A DNA stretch of 64,000 nucleotides, taken from assembly GCF_001653235.2 (NCBI RefSeq), contig NC_035795.1, positions 1,178,001 through 1,242,000 of the forward strand, given 5' to 3'. This stretch comes from Pochonia chlamydosporia 170. Its lineage: Eukaryota > Ascomycota > Sordariomycetes > Hypocreales > Clavicipitaceae. The stretch's first letter is position 1. Every line of letters begins with the position of its first letter. The notes under the pieces were generated by a model. The model worked only from the letters and a program-made list of their open reading frames with translations, made no database searches and was not told the origin of the DNA. The translations under genes and the position numbers were made by a program. Shown in pieces: positions 45,618-57,300 of the stretch.

Positions 45618-45812
45618 GGTTGGATTTATATAAAATCTCAATACATCAATGAGTTCACGAAGTATTGATGAGATGAGGTTGATAGGCAGGGGTAAAGAAA
45701 GGTACTTCCCGGATCGGGGCAACCATCCCCCGCCACGTAGACGTACCCAAAACACCAGCACCAAGCTCCGAACAACCTGTCCTCCACCACCCACCACCAC
45801 CATCGAAACAAC

Positions 45813-46161
45813 ATGTTATTCTTCGGCAGCTTCCTCTACATCACGGTCCTTCTAATCAATGCGGTGGCCATCCTCTCCGAAGACCGCTTCCTAGCGCGCA
45901 GTACGTCCAGCGACACGCTCCGAAAGATACAAACTAACCCGCGCAGTAAACCTCTCGCCTGCGTCTTACGATCCTGCCTTTGGCACCGGCGCAGATGCCA
46001 GCATCAAGGCCAAGATTATCCATTTGATCGCTAGTATTCGGACCATCATGAGAAGTAGGTGTAATGAATGCGGGGGGCGGATGGCAAAAGGCTAACGCGC
46101 TGCAGTGCCGTTGATATTCGTGAATTCCGTCATCATTCTGTACGAGTTGATACTGGGGTAG
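45813..46161 (+). CDS. YOS1: YOS1-like ER-Golgi transport protein
   Basis: Exons 45813-45900, 45947-46054 and 46106-46161 give 83 aa; introns of 46 and 51 nt have CTAAC branch sites. The sequence starts MLFFGSFLYITVLLINAVAI, then LSEDRFLARINL, a middle KAKIIHLIASIRTIMRMPLI and a C-terminal hydrophobic VNSVIILYELILG. This matches Yos1/IER3IP1, a small two-helix membrane protein that works with Yip1 and Yif1 in COPII vesicle transport from ER to Golgi. Each exon is too short to be noticed alone. Shares a 195-bp upstream region with ALG12. Confidence 0.93.
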
Positions 46162-46839
46162 TTGAGGTTGGCAACAGGTTCATGGCATGGAGGGTTTGGC
46201 GTTGGGGTGGAATTTCATGCGACTACGGCTGGCTTACTGTTACGACATGCGACATAAAACTACGTTTCAATCTTGGCCATGATCTCGCTAAACATATACA
46301 CACGTGCATTCTTCACAATAGACTTAATTTCGACACGAAAGCCATGTATTAGTCTCCAAAAAGTAAAAAGTAACCGCAGATATCCACCGTTGTTGGCATT
46401 ATGTGCTCGTAATATTTCACGCCAGATAAATTAGAATGAGGACACAACAGACCAAATACATACACGGCACCAGTCTGCTTTCCCACAAGTCTGCAAAACG
46501 CCATTCCGCGGTGCTATATGCTTCAAGATGCACTGCCCACAATGTTGAGGATGAAAAACGTCGCTTCTTCCTAATGCTATTCTTCTTTCCCACCCTTGGC
46601 GCCTCTAGCGGGTTTGTTGTGTGTGTGCGTGTGTGTGGCTCCTGAACAAAACATGTACAAGTTCTCGAGGCAAAACAATGTCCCATCCATCGTCATCAAT
46701 CATACAGGGGGGCGTGAAATCCACTCGGAAACATCTAGCACAGCTTTTTCTCTGTCTTGTGTCGTATTATAAAACGAGAGGGAAAGGGGGAGGGGTCAAA
46801 AAGAGTTCAAAACACCCGTAATGTTGAAGCTGCCCGTCA
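46162..46839. other. Spacer between YOS1 and creB (convergent)
   Basis: 678 bp. A GT-rich dinucleotide run is at about 46616-46638. No gene seen. Confidence 0.55.
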
Positions 46840-49460
46840 TCAAGAAGATAGAATATTGCTGCTCTTCTTTCTTCCCAGTCCAATGCTGAGTCGGCTCTTG
46901 CTGGTCTTCTCTGCCTTCTCAGGAGTGTCGCCGTTCTCGTGGTCCCCTGCTGAGCCGTCGTGGGCCTTGTCCTTGTGGAAAAAGTTGAAGCTCTTCCGTG
47001 ACATAGACTTGCTTCCTCGCTTCGATCGATCTAGGAATCCCATGGAGCCTGACCCATTCCCGTTCTCCTTCTTTCTGGCCTCATCTTCTTGCGCTGCCGT
47101 CTTCTTACTGGCATCAAGGACCTTTTGCAATTCTTCCTGTTCGTTTCTACGAGCCTGAATTCGCTGCACTTGGTCTTCGCGCCGTCTCTTCTCGTCTTCT
47201 TTGGCTTGCTTCTCTCTGGCCTTCTCTCCTTCCTTGGCCGCCGCCTTGGCTTGCTTCTCTTTATCCTTCTCCGCTTGCTTGGCGGCCTTCTCTGCAGCCT
47301 CACGTTCCTTCTTCTCTCTCTTCTTGTCGTCCTTACTCTGCCCGTCTTGTTTCGCCGTCGGGGTTCGCGCAAGTCCAGCGGATGGCGATGAAGCTGCCAC
47401 TGCAGCCGGCGCTACCGGAACGCTGGGTATGTCGCCCGCTGGGAGGGGTGGGGTGGGCAAATCTGGCGCAGTCGAAGCATGTGCTAGGCTTGACAGTGAG
47501 TCGTGCTCCGGAATTGGCGGTGCCGGCTGTGTTGCCTGTCTCTTCAACGGTGTGGAGTCTGCCTTGTCACTGTCTTCGTGGGCTACATTGGCTGCCTGTG
47601 TTGCCAGTTTGACCTCTTCCATCCCCTCCTTCTCCTGCTCCTCTCTGACCTTCTCAAAGGTCGTCTCTTGGTAGAACAAAACGTATGCTGTGGCCATTCC
47701 TGGTTTGTCTCCGAAAAAGTTGCGCACAAAGTGCTTGTCAACCGGTTCAACCATTTCATCGTCAAAGAGAAGCCATCCCCTGTCTTTGGTCTTGATGATG
47801 GAGACGTAGTGGCCGTGATATGCATTGCCGCCGATGTGGACGACAACAGCATACAGCTCGTAGAGCCGATCGGGGTCCTCTGCATCCTCGGTGGTATTGA
47901 ACATGCGGAGGTGATATGGATAAACAACACGGTGGAAGAGCTTTTGCAGTCGGCTGTAGTCCTCGGTATACTTGAATCGCTTCAAATGAAGTGTCAGGAT
48001 CTTGGGCAGGCGCTTCACCTTCATACGCTTTTCAGCCTCCTGCAAACCACCGCAGTGGTCGCAGTGAAACTTGTTCCGCTCACACAGCATTTCCTCAGCC
48101 GAGAACTTTCTCAGGCAGGAAGTGACCGAAGCGTGCTCTTCAAGATCAATGGAGAGGTCGAGGAAGGTCTCATCTCGCTGTGATGCCGTCTCGCAGGTTA
48201 CACATTTGGTCTCTGACGTCAATACACCTTCAAAAATATCATGGACCCATCCGATTCCAGGAGATTGGTAGCCTGCTGCTGCATGATTCAACGCAGCTGC
48301 ACCGAGAACATTTTCCACTGATTGCGTTAGGCCGTCTTGTTGATTCGTTTCTTCTAGTTCTTGAAATTTGCGCGCATTCTTCTCCACGTTGGAAATGACA
48401 TCATTCAGTACGAGACCGTAAAATTCGTGTGCGTCCTGATGCATGGAATTTCGAAACATCTCGTTGTCGCGCTTAAATATTTCCAAAAATCGCTGTGGGC
48501 TCAGCACACCAGTTCGCGTACTGCTCTCGAGAAGGGCGAGAAAGATGTCCTTGAGCCCTGTAAATGTGCACTCGTCCATGCCGTATGGGACACCATTCTG
48601 GTTTGCTAGCTCCAATATCGGACCCTTGAGCATGGCTTGCTTTTTCTTGTACTCGGGCGTGTCGGGCTTATCCTCTGGTTTAACGGCCTGCCCGGCGGGC
48701 GCCTGGCCTGAGTTAATCGCTTGACGTTGCTTGAGAATCTGACTCGTAGTCTGATTCTTCTTGTTGGGTTGTGGGGTTGGGGGATTCGGGCTCATGGGAG
48801 GTCGAAGAGTCACATTGACCTTTGGTCGAGTTCCGTTCGGTGTGTTTGAGGGTGAGTAGGGCGGGTAGTTTATAACGCTCTCTCTGAATAAATCAGAGTA
48901 GAATAAGGCTTGGACGATAGAGTTGCAGTAGCTGGTGAGGAGTTAATGTTAGCAAGGAACGGCGTATTTGATGGGCGTAGAGATTCGCTATCAATTTTTC
49001 GTACCAGGTATTTCCAAACTGCCAAATGACATCTGTTAGCTCCCGGTTTGCTCCATTTGATTGTGTCTGGGATGGGGTTTGTGGACAACAATCCAAAGTC
49101 GGGCATGTGCGACACTTACATTCTCGAAACCAAAGAACTTGTCGCTTCCATCTTCACGCAACGGTCCTGCATGTTGGAGCATCTTCTCCAGAGGAGTAAC
49201 TTCGAATACGACTTCATCCTTCTTCTTTGCTTGCGCATCTTTGGACGGCTGGTTCGGCGAGGCCTTGTGAGAGGGATTTTGTCAGCAGAGCAACTCGCAC
49301 GACGAGGCTTGGCAAGTGGACCGGAAACAAAACAGCAGACAAGAGCGATGCCGTGGGGAAAGCCGTGCAGGCATGAATCAACATGGAGGAAAAAGAAATT
49401 ATTGAACCAGGAGGAACATACCGAACTGGCACTCTTAATTTTGGTCAAGAAGCCAGCCAT
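46840..49460 (-). CDS. creB: CreB-type ubiquitin carboxyl-terminal hydrolase (USP12/46 family)
   Basis: Exons 49460-49422 (39 nt), 49263-49120, 49018-49005 (14 nt) and 48931-46840 give 762 aa; introns of 158, 101 and 73 nt. The start is ATG 49460 ([13 protein letters not shown]). The Cys box reads FGNTCYCNS with catalytic Cys near 66, whose codon is split by the third intron. A CxxC pair (CVTC, ~309/312) and another (CDHC, ~356/359) form the zinc ribbon; [19 protein letters not shown] has the catalytic His near 440. From ~560 on, the tail is Pro-rich, then a long Lys/Glu coiled coil. In Aspergillus CreB works with the WD40 protein CreC to remove ubiquitin from targets and sustain carbon catabolite repression. 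The tail is the expected CreC contact region or a spacer (inference). Confidence 0.93.
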
Positions 49461-52400
49461 GATTCTGATTCTGCGCTGTCAATATTGGCGAATGTCTGGA
49501 AGCGGAGATGAAGGTGGCACGTTGAGACGTCTGGTCGCAGCAACGACGTCAGTTCAGCCGCTGGGCGGAATTAGCAGCCACAGCTGCGCAACGCCCGCAA
49601 TACAATGTCGATGCTAATTGATGCAAAGGGTCATTCGTATGAGAGGTGCCGTCGCGATTGATTATCGAGAAGGAATAATTTTGCGAGAGTCGGGTGATGT
49701 AAGAGTGCGGATTGGAGCAGAAAGAGGAGAGTTGTCTGTTGCAGTAGTTTGTTCAGCCAAGTCAATGTCAGGTCAGGGCCTCGAGCGTCCAGAGATGGGG
49801 CGCAGGATGGTCTGGTCTGATGCGCGTGCTCAAGATTGGGACTAGCCGTCAACGGTTGACCTGCCTTGGGGGGGAACAGAGGAGACCTGGACGCAGCCGG
49901 AGACGTGGAGCAGAGAGGATGGATGAATAGTGGTGGTTGTGGTGGTGGTGGTGGTGTGTCAAGAGTATGTGTGTGTGTGTTTGTGGCGTGGAGCGCAGAA
50001 CGTGGTTTGAGTGAGTGAGTGAGTGAGTGAGTGGGATCAATGTCAATTGATGTGGATGAAGACGGGGAGAAGTGGACTTTTGGATGGGGAAAGTCCAGGC
50101 TGCTCAAGTGGTCGATTTGGATTGATGAAATGGGTACGGAGAACGCAGTACGGAGTATGGAGTATGGGGGCGAAAGTTGCTGATAAAGCGCCCCAGTCGG
50201 AATCAGGCCGTGGAACTGGCTGGCTTGCTCGATGAAAGAGAAGTTGATCGAGTGAGGGTTTTTTGTTTCAAGACGGCGGCGGAAGGGTAAAAGAGGCAAA
50301 AGGCATCGGGTCATCAATTTCTTCGCCAGACTCGATACGATTTTGTGGCGAAAGGAGCCAAGCAGGGCAAAATCTGAAGGCGTCTCTCGGCGACGCAAGG
50401 AGGGAACGACGACAGCTAAATAAAGACGGACCATGCACTTTCGGTCAAGTCAGGGAAGGAGGCGTCGATGAAGAGGTTGTCCGCTGCTTGTACTTGCCAA
50501 CAGGCAAAGGCAAAGTAAAGGTTGTGGATTGGATGCAGCCGCAAAGTAAAGTAAAGCAAAGCACACGGCTTGACATTATTCGAGGTTTCTGCTGGCCAAA
50601 AGTTCACCACCAAAATGAACCAACAGACATCACCAGCACCAGTTGCACCACAAGACAACTTGACAAAGGCCAAGTACTCGCACATTGTCCACACACCTTC
50701 CTACAATGCTTGAATACCTGCTCTGTACTTACCAACCTACCTACATAGGTACCTTCCTCCCTGTTGGCTCCCACTGATTCTCGAAGTCGCCGGTTGGAGC
50801 CAAGCCCAGCAAACATTGAATTCAGCCATCAGCCAGTCCGCTCCTAAGTGGCTCTGGGGCCAGGGCCAGGCCAGCCACGCGCATCAGAAACCCTCCATGA
50901 CTCTAGAACCCATCCCCAAATGGCATTGGCGGGGTGGGGAGATGACATGGAACGACGTGGAACACAGGGCAAATTCGACAAGCCTGGTGGGGAGAAATGG
51001 TTTGGCGTTGGTTCGACAAGTTGGACATGCATCGACAAGAAGAAGCCGGGCTTCTTTGGCTCATCAAGCCGGTTGCCTTTGTTGCCCGCAGGACCCCTTC
51101 GACAGTCAAATCGACAAGTTCGTCTGGGGCCGCACGCCGCAAGGATCCCTGGCATTTGGCGTCGTGGAGGGTTGCAGTCCGTTCTTTCGTGCAATGCGGC
51201 GGCACCGAATGGTCCATCACCCGTGGACTGTCCAACCATCATTGCCATCAAATCCATCAACCCATCAAATCTATCAGGTTCACCCTAGCTGGCCCCAGCT
51301 TTCACCTCTAGCTCTGAACCCATTCCCTAACCAGGCAGGGATGCGTATGGGGTATTAGTCCCAATTCCTCCAGGCTTCTTTCGCCCCTCGGACCAATACA
51401 ATGCCATACACGTCGGTGAGCAGCATCTGCCACGAGGAAAATGATGGGGCATCCGCACACGATTCATCTTGGATGATTTGAGTTGAAAGATGGTGGCAGA
51501 TTGCTGCCACCCACTCGTCCATCGCCCAGGACTGGATAAGACATTGCCAGCCGTTGTGCGCTGTACACCACCACGCGTACAGACAACGCATAGCTGATGA
51601 TGAGTCGTTATGATCAAGTTGAACCAGAGGAAAACAACCCATTTTCACGCTATTGGTGGCCTCGCAGTTCTGCATGTCAGAGCTCGTACTACATGTGAGC
51701 ATCACGGTTGTCAGGCGGAATAGGGGCAGTTCTGGTTACATCTGCTGACGCTGGGCGAGAGACGACAGGCAGTTAGCGCATGCCAAGCTCCTTCGCGAGT
51801 GAGGGTCGTTGGACATGCCGGCCAAAACACCGCAGCCCAGGTTCATACAATATGCAAAGATGGTATGGCTCCTAGACGCGCATGTCGCTTCAGGTGCTTT
51901 CGTCCCAAAGCAACCAATCTGGCGAATGCCAATGATCAGAGGCTGGCAACTCTTCAACGCAATCTTCTACTACGCGATGCCACAGGTAGCCAGTTTCCAC
52001 TCTTGCGGACTTTGCAGCATGTTTGCAATTCACACAGCACTGTATAAGATAGGATCATCGTCAGACAAGGAAGTTCCACAGACTAGTAACTCATATCGAA
52101 CTGAACCTCAGATTCGAACTTGTTGATCCGACGGGATCATCCATCCTCATTGCCTGGTTTGTCACATCCTCGCCGCCTACCGTCCCTGTCCGTGACATGG
52201 CTGGAGCAATTATCTCCATCCCCTGATACTTGCAGCTACCCCTCCTGCAGCTTCATCCGTCCGATGGACTCAAGGAAGACTTTAGTGGCGAATGTTGGAT
52301 CCTTATCGTCCCTAGCTGCAAAGTTGAAACTACGACATCACTCCATTGAGTCTTAAGGCTGCTGGTCACGATGCAGACTCGGTTTTTAAAGTATCAGCCA

Positions 52401-54211
52401 CGTTGTAACCTCGCTTTGATGCAAAACGACGCTGGTGACGTGCAGACACCGGACGAGTTGACGAGGACATTGTCTCAGAAGATGTGGTCGCAGCCGGGAA
52501 GTTCCCAGCAGCCGGGTGAATGTCAATATGCTTGATTTCCAATGGCACCTCAACAAACCCTCCACCCGGACCAAGGCTAAATGCCGCGCTGCAGCCCAGG
52601 ATTCGATTGATACAAGTGCGGTGCGCAAAGGGCTATGGCGGCAGAGGGCGCCGACGCCACAGCAGGGCTACGATATATTTCTCAGCCTAGCCGTGACGAT
52701 GTTTGGCGGAAGATTCTCTAAGAACCGACATTGGACTCTGGCTGGCCAACAATTCCCGTCGTCCACCTAAACGCAGTATCAAATAGTACAGCACATGCGA
52801 GCAACACCGCCCGATCAATCCTATGAATAGCTACACAAGGCGGCATAAACCAAGACTCAGCTGCAGAAGCAGATGTAATATAGCCTTGTGATGGCATGTG
52901 TTGATGTTGGCGCTTGGAGAGACAGCATGTTCTGACCAAGATGCAACGTCATTACACCATCACTTTCGCAGCTCGACCAGCAACAACTCATGTCGCACAG
53001 CAGACGCCGGAACTTTTCATCATCCTCAGAACACTTCTTTACAACAACAAGCTGGCAAGCGGATTTAACACGGACATGGCTGTCTCGAACCGCAGTCCAC
53101 GGACAACAGGAAGCTAACTTTATTATTAATGAGCACGCTCTTGCGACAGACCCGCGATGACACTAGAAGTCAAACCATCAAGTTGTGACCAACTGTGACT
53201 ACTGGTGTTGGGTATCACACAAGTATCGTGTACTCTCACACATCCTCGCAACCTACGCGCCCGCACCTCTGCAACACCACCACAACCATTCCACGGCCTC
53301 GGTATCCTATCATCTCTCCAGTACTGCAGCAATTCGGTCCGTCATGTCACCACGCCTTCGCTGCTCGCCTCCCCAACCAATCCCTCGGGCGCTTACGTCG
53401 GTGGTCCTAGTACGATCCCACCCTTACCATTCTTCTCCCTCAACATCACTTGCAGCCTTTTGCCCTTTGACCTCAGCCAAGACCGCCCGTCCCGCTCAAT
53501 GGCCAATAGCGCATCCGTTCGGACGTCAGTTGCCGACTTGGCCTTGTTTTTGGCAGGCACTTTTTGAAAAGCACTCCCAACTGCTTTTCTCGCTAGTTAG
53601 TTACCCCACGTTTGCGGCCTTAGAGTGCACATCACTTTCTGGGGTGGATGCGGATAAAGCACCCGGCTAAGCACTGGGGGAATATAACAGAAGAACTCTG
53701 GATCTAGGGTCATTTGTTCGATGAGTGATGCGTGTTGGCGAAGTGGCTTCTCCTGCCAGAAAGAGTTTATTGCTGTGATGTTGGAATGACTTTACTGCAT
53801 TCAAGTTGCATGAATGTAGTAATAAGATATGGAGTATATGTTGGCCACAGGGCGTTTTGCCCCGCTGCCAAGTGTTTCCATATGCATTCGGAATTGTCCA
53901 ACTGTCGCCCACTGTACATTCTTGGAACATCTCAATTCTCCTTTCTCTTTGAATTACATTCTATTTGTAGAATAAGACGCTTCTTAATACGACATGACCC
54001 ATTGGATGACCAGTTAGGGAGTACAGTCACAGAGCTTAACGACCATACAACGCAAATCACTATCAGATACTCCGGTATTGACTGACTAGGAACTAGACTA
54101 GAAACACAAAACTTTGAAATGAAACCGTTCCTCGATGGAAAGTACAGCCCGCACCCTTCTCCCCGTCTCGCGTCACCATTCCACGATACCAATCCGTGTA
54201 AGTGAATGTGT
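49461..54211. other. 4.75-kb gene-poor region
   Basis: Between creB and the phosphate carrier. It holds compound microsatellites (49930-50035) and a TACCTACCTA-like word near 50735-50750. Scattered ORFs of 60-267 codons read as low-complexity or overlap the repeats, and I found no convincing spliced gene. It may contain a long creB 5' leader or a noncoding RNA. Confidence 0.5.
49930..50035. repeat. Compound microsatellite (GTG)n-(GT)n-(GAGT)n
   Basis: GTG-type triplets at 49932-49956, GT dinucleotides at 49968-49981, and about six GAGT units at 50009-50033, close together upstream of creB. The His/Thr/Ser-rich minus-strand ORF across this area results from the repeats. Confidence 0.85.
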
Positions 54212-55479
54212 CTATTTCTTCTCCGCAGGGGGAGGGGGACCGCCGGTGGTCGGGAGACCCATGAAAATCTTGAAGTAATCCTATACACAATATTAGCCAT
54301 GTCTTGTCCCCAAGAACTTCGCGGGTAAGCAGAAACTTACATAAATCATCCACTGCAGACCGGTCAATGTACCAATCATCACGATACGCACGGGGAGACC
54401 GTTCCAAAGTCCACCAAACCCAATTTCCTTGTAGATGCGGCCCATGACAGTTCCAAATGCTTCGCCGGGCTGTCGATAGGCATTGAGCTTGCTCACCATG
54501 ACATCGGCGGGGTGGGAGACAACGGCGCAGAGAATACCAGCGAGATAACCACCTGTGAAGGAAACACCGGTTTGGGCAGCCTTGCTGTAGTCGCTCTTTT
54601 GTCCGGGAAGGCGGTCGTAAATCATTTCGACGATGGTCTCAAAGGACGCAAACTTCATCATTGTATATGGAATCTGACGTCCCCACAACGGATACAGTCC
54701 CTTGTAAAGGCCACCCCAACCCTCTTTGCCGGTAATGGTGCTGATGCCGTGGAACGTGCCAGAATAAGGATTGGGAATCGTGCCTTGCATTCTCACCTTG
54801 ATTGCTTCAAAGGGGCAGAGAGCAATGTCAGCAAGGAATTCAGCAGAGGCAGAGGCAGCCAGGTAGAGACCAGTCTTGTACTTGTATGCGGCGTCTGGTC
54901 CGGCCATGTCGCTGTACGTCTTTTTGAAGTATTCATACCAACCATACTTGAAAGCTCCCTGGACACTGTATCCAAAGAACGTTGGGCTCCAACCGGTCAT
55001 AATTCCGCGAAATCCTTCAGCGCGGTAAATCTTGCCCCATGCCTGGAAGTTGCTCGTGTAGAGCTTGGAATCGACTTGTCGACGGGTCTTGACGAGATCG
55101 AGGGGCGTGACGGCAGTATGAGTGAGGCCCTACCAATTGACTGTGTGTAAACAAAAACAATGCTCTCAATTGCAGGTATGGGGGGAATCGGAGGACTTAC
55201 GCATGCCATGAGACCGCCAAAAGTACAAGCAGCGTAATACTTGCCGGAGTAGAGCTCAATCTTACCAGCCTTGGACTGGGCAGCAGAGCTAGCCTTTTCA
55301 AATTCTTTTGTAGCTTCTGCGCTGAGCTTCTGTGCTTTATCCTTTGCATCTTCGACGACGGAATACACGCTGAAGAGCTCAGGTCGGGCCTGGTGTGGTG
55401 TCGGCTTGGATATTTTACCTTCCATTGGGGTATAGATGGACCCCTTGAGCACCTCAGGCCGCGGAAAGAGGTGCGACAT
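54212..55479 (-). CDS. MIR1: Mitochondrial phosphate carrier (MIR1/PiC type)
   Basis: Exons 55479-55201, 55129-54341 and 54280-54212 give 378 aa; introns 71 and 60 nt. The start is ATG 55479 (MSHLFPRPEVLKGSIYTPME). An N-terminal extension of ~75 residues precedes three mitochondrial-carrier repeats with signatures PLDLVKTRRQ, PFEAIKVRMQ and HPADVMVSKLN. YYAACTFGGLMACGLTHTAV and the end YDYFKIFMGLPTTGGPPPP are characteristic of the Pi/H+ symporter of the inner membrane, which supplies phosphate for ATP synthesis. The N-terminal extension with a helical EDAKDKAQKLSAEATKEFEK segment is longer than in yeast Mir1 and seems a feature of filamentous fungi. A 23-codon last exon carries the conserved tail. 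Confidence 0.93.
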
Positions 55480-56646
55480 GGTGATGATTGGAGGTTAGGC
55501 AAATAAATGAACGTTCGGTGCCAGCCGTCCGTCGAGTTTGTACCCGTGGACGTAGACGATGGTAAATTGAGGTAGGAACTACAAAGGTGCAGCAAGTTAG
55601 GGTATTGTACTCGGCATGGGATCTATCAATCCCAATGTAGCTCATCTCAATCAGGAAAACGACATTGACAGTCAAGATGCCTGACAGGTTCGTATTCTGC
55701 CTGACTCTTGGCGCAATCCGCGGAGTCCAAAGGCTGGCCAGGATAGATTCCTGTTCACGCGACTCACCGAAATAAGTATATGCGGGAACTAAGCCCCGGC
55801 AGTGCCCACGGATAGGGAGCTGAAGGCGAATTACGGGACAGGAAGATGCCGCGGTGATTAGGATGGTAACAAAAAAAATATCGCAGGATGTCAGCTGTCA
55901 AGTTCCAGAAACCAAGGTCTCAAAGGACTGTTGATGCAAGAGCGGCTGGGTTCCACCTTCTGGTAAGAGCTACGGATTTAACGGGCTCCCGGAGCTCTCG
56001 AGCTTCGAGGTAACTGGTCGCAACGGCAATGGTGACATCACCCTGCCCTCCAACTCTACGGATAGACCCCCTCTTTGGTTTTTGTATCGCTTTTTGTGGG
56101 AGTGGATGTAGGTGTTTGGGGTTCCTTATGCGAAGACAACCTTTTACCTTTTACTGGTGCCATATATATCCTCTTCCATTTGTGATGCTATCGCGATGCA
56201 TCGATAGAAGTTCAGTCGATCGTGGAGTGGGCCGTTGATGACACTGAGCGTCCAGGACCCGCTTGTGGGGATTTGACAGGGCGTCAAATTCCGATCTGGC
56301 CCGTCCATTTGTGCTGTAGAAGCACCAGGCTTCCTGTCCCACAGCAACATTGAAACGGCCACCGCTGCTACAACAAACCCACAGCTATCACTTCAGTTCA
56401 CATGCACCACCCGTGACGCCCACAGTTTGAGCTCCGTCACCAAACCGGCCCCTCTGCACGGCAGTGGCTCCACTTTAAGAACTCCATGTCGCCAGACGGA
56501 AATTTCGTGTTCCTGACGGTCAGAAACCTCAAAAGCTTGCCGTCTCACCCCGCCAGTAGGTCCAATTCAACGGACTGTCCGTCACCGAGACACCCTTTCT
56601 GCGTACCGAATCCCGGCTGATCATCTATCTTTATCATCTTGCTACC
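55480..56646. other. Divergent phosphate carrier / CBS-protein intergenic region
   Basis: 1,167 bp. Nothing recognisable besides probable promoters. Confidence 0.5.
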
Positions 56647-57300
56647 ATGGCTGCTCAAACTGCGACTGTGCCGGTCGTCGACGGTGCCGGCAAGACCTTT
56701 GAGTCCAAATGGTCCTCAAGGTATCGCGGGGTATGTGCGAATGGCCTCACTCGGGCTGCAACCTTGCGCCGCATTTGCCAAACATGACGCATGACTGTCC
56801 GTCATCGTCACCTCCTGGCATTACTTCTACTTCTGCTTCCCCATGAGTATCTGCTAAATCTTCTCGTGCACCAGGCTACCGTCCAAGACCTCGAACCACC
56901 TGCCGCCTTGTCGCTTAATCCCTCTGACGCAATCTCACTCGCTCTTCTCTCCGCCTTTGAGCGCGAGTACACCCACCTGACTATCGTCGATTCCGAAACC
57001 CGCGCTCTTCTCGGATATATTTCCATTCCTCATCTGCAGGCCCAGCTGGATGGCGGCAAGGTCAAGCCTGAGGACCCTCTATCAGCTGCCATGACGCATT
57101 TCCAGAGACGAAACCGACGATACAGAGTCATCACCATGGAGACGCCGCTGGAGCAGCTGGAGGCGTTTTTCCGTGGCGGTCAGACCGATGGACCGTGGAA
57201 GGAAGAGTTTGCTGTTATCACCGATGAGAACAGAAGATTTGTGCTTGGCGTTGCCACCGCACAGGACTTGGAGGAGTTTGTTAAGCGGAGACCAGCTTGA
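56647..57300 (+). CDS. Small CBS-domain protein
   Basis: Exons 56647-56730 and 56875-57300 (144-nt intron with CTGCTAAAT branch-like site) give 169 aa. The start is ATG 56647 (MAAQTATVPVVDGAGKTFES). Two CBS motifs fill the protein: ATVQDLEPPAALSLNPSDAI with THLTIVDSETRALLGYIS, and DPLSAAMTHFQRRN with VITMETPLEQLEAFF and FAVITDENRRFVLGVATAQD. Paired CBS motifs form a Bateman module that binds adenine nucleotides or SAM. No catalytic domain is attached, so it probably regulates a partner or senses energy state (inference). Exon 1 could instead end at the GT at 56721, but only the site at 56731 keeps the frame. Confidence 0.85.

Noticed and set aside
49048..49617. A 189-codon plus-strand ORF
   Set aside because: It runs antisense across creB exons 1-2 and their introns, which are strongly supported on the other strand.
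49930..50035. Possible CRISPR-like or tandem array
   Set aside because: Units are 2-4 bases without unique spacers; this is a simple microsatellite in a eukaryotic genome.
49631..50434. A 267-codon minus-strand ORF upstream of creB
   Set aside because: It is rich in His/Thr/Ser/Pro because it crosses GTG, GT and GAGT microsatellites, and shows no domain-like pattern.
50263..51358. ORFs of 138-180 codons in both strands
   Set aside because: Several mutually overlapping frames, Trp/His/Pro-rich and without domain character. Treated as chance.
53185..53670. Overlapping plus-strand ORFs of 120-161 codons
   Set aside because: Three frames are open at once and none shows a recognisable fold or a clean splice continuation.
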